44,214 nucleotides of DNA, from contig JAAPAO010000272.1 of assembly GCA_013115145.1 (NCBI GenBank), positions 1-44,214 on the forward strand, read 5' to 3'. This stretch comes from Perkinsus chesapeaki. Lineage: Eukaryota > Perkinsozoa > Perkinsida > Perkinsidae. The notes beneath the pieces are model-generated. The model was not told where the DNA came from. It did not search any database and was given only the letters and a program-made list of their open reading frames with translations. The position numbers were made by a program, and so were the translations under genes. Numbering within the stretch: position 1 is the first letter of the stretch; each line of letters starts with the position of its first letter. Below are positions 44,064 through 44,214 of this stretch, in pieces.

Positions 44064-44214
44064 ATGCGATACTTGTTCGTTGAGATCGCTTTTACCAGCT
44101 GGTATCTTATGGCACGTGGCGAGATATCTTTGCCTTTCGGGGACGGTGTTATCAATGGAGTCAGATTCGACGGACAACCGATCCAACTATACATGGATAC
44201 TGGCCTTAGTGGAA
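44064..44214 (+). CDS. Pepsin-like aspartic protease, 5' part (cut by window edge)
   Basis: Starts at ATG 44064 (MRYLFVEIAFTSWYLMARG, signal-peptide-like) and continues ISLPFGDGVINGVRFDGQPI, then QLYMDTGLSG, the canonical first catalytic motif, before the window ends. It is a clear paralogue of the divergent gene at 42527-43612 (LPFEDGIATGVSFDGQPL). The rest is not visible. Confidence 0.85.
   Translation, partial: MRYLFVEIAFTSWYLMARGEISLPFGDGVINGVRFDGQPIQLYMDTGLSG

Noticed and set aside
1-44214. CRISPR arrays, insertion sequences, bacterial operons, phage or viral genes
   Set aside because: None were seen; the intron-rich gene structure on both strands is eukaryotic throughout.

Overview
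This is a eukaryotic nuclear window from a protist, most likely Perkinsus or a close perkinsozoan relative (inference). The reasons are very compact genes cut by GT-AG introns of mostly about 39 to 60 nt, secreted aspartic-protease and GNAT paralogues, and nuclear genes of plastid type (ferredoxin:thioredoxin reductase, fused RibBA) beside ordinary housekeeping genes. There is no bacterial operon, IS element, CRISPR array or virus. Gene models were built by hand: introns were placed so that GT-AG ends, phase and family conservation all agree, and most finished models sum to a whole number of codons.

Positions 1-8200: a partial terminal exon, tRNA-Ala (-), an 8-exon NRAMP metal transporter (-), then on + the catalytic subunit of ferredoxin:thioredoxin reductase followed after only 29 nt by a 19-exon guanylate-binding protein ending in a CaaX box. 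Positions 8200-14200: two tandem secreted GNAT acetyltransferases (-) with matching exon structure, a broken tRNA-Arg copy and an intact tRNA-Arg, and two low-complexity protein genes (-).

Positions 14200-20710: a 15-exon bifunctional riboflavin enzyme RibBA (-), a small basic protein (+) and a 13-exon pepsin-like aspartic protease (+). Positions 20875-25961: three tandem + genes for single-pass membrane proteins that look like diverged paralogues. Then exosome subunit RRP46 (+).

Positions 28177-36863 are a same-strand (-) cluster, in transcription order ALG2 mannosyltransferase, two delta-COP paralogues that both lack the mu-homology domain, and a secreted LicD-family protein. These four fit an ER/Golgi and glycan theme. 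Positions 37118-44214: fibrillarin with a Gly-Lys instead of Gly-Arg N-terminal domain (+), a large unassigned helical protein (+), and two head-to-head aspartic proteases, one with a DTG to DTR change.

The strongest leads are the plastid-type redox enzyme in a presumed non-photosynthetic organism, the MHD-less delta-COP pair, the CaaX GBP, the tandem membrane-protein family, and the many stop-free introns whose length is a multiple of three, which would mislead ORF callers.
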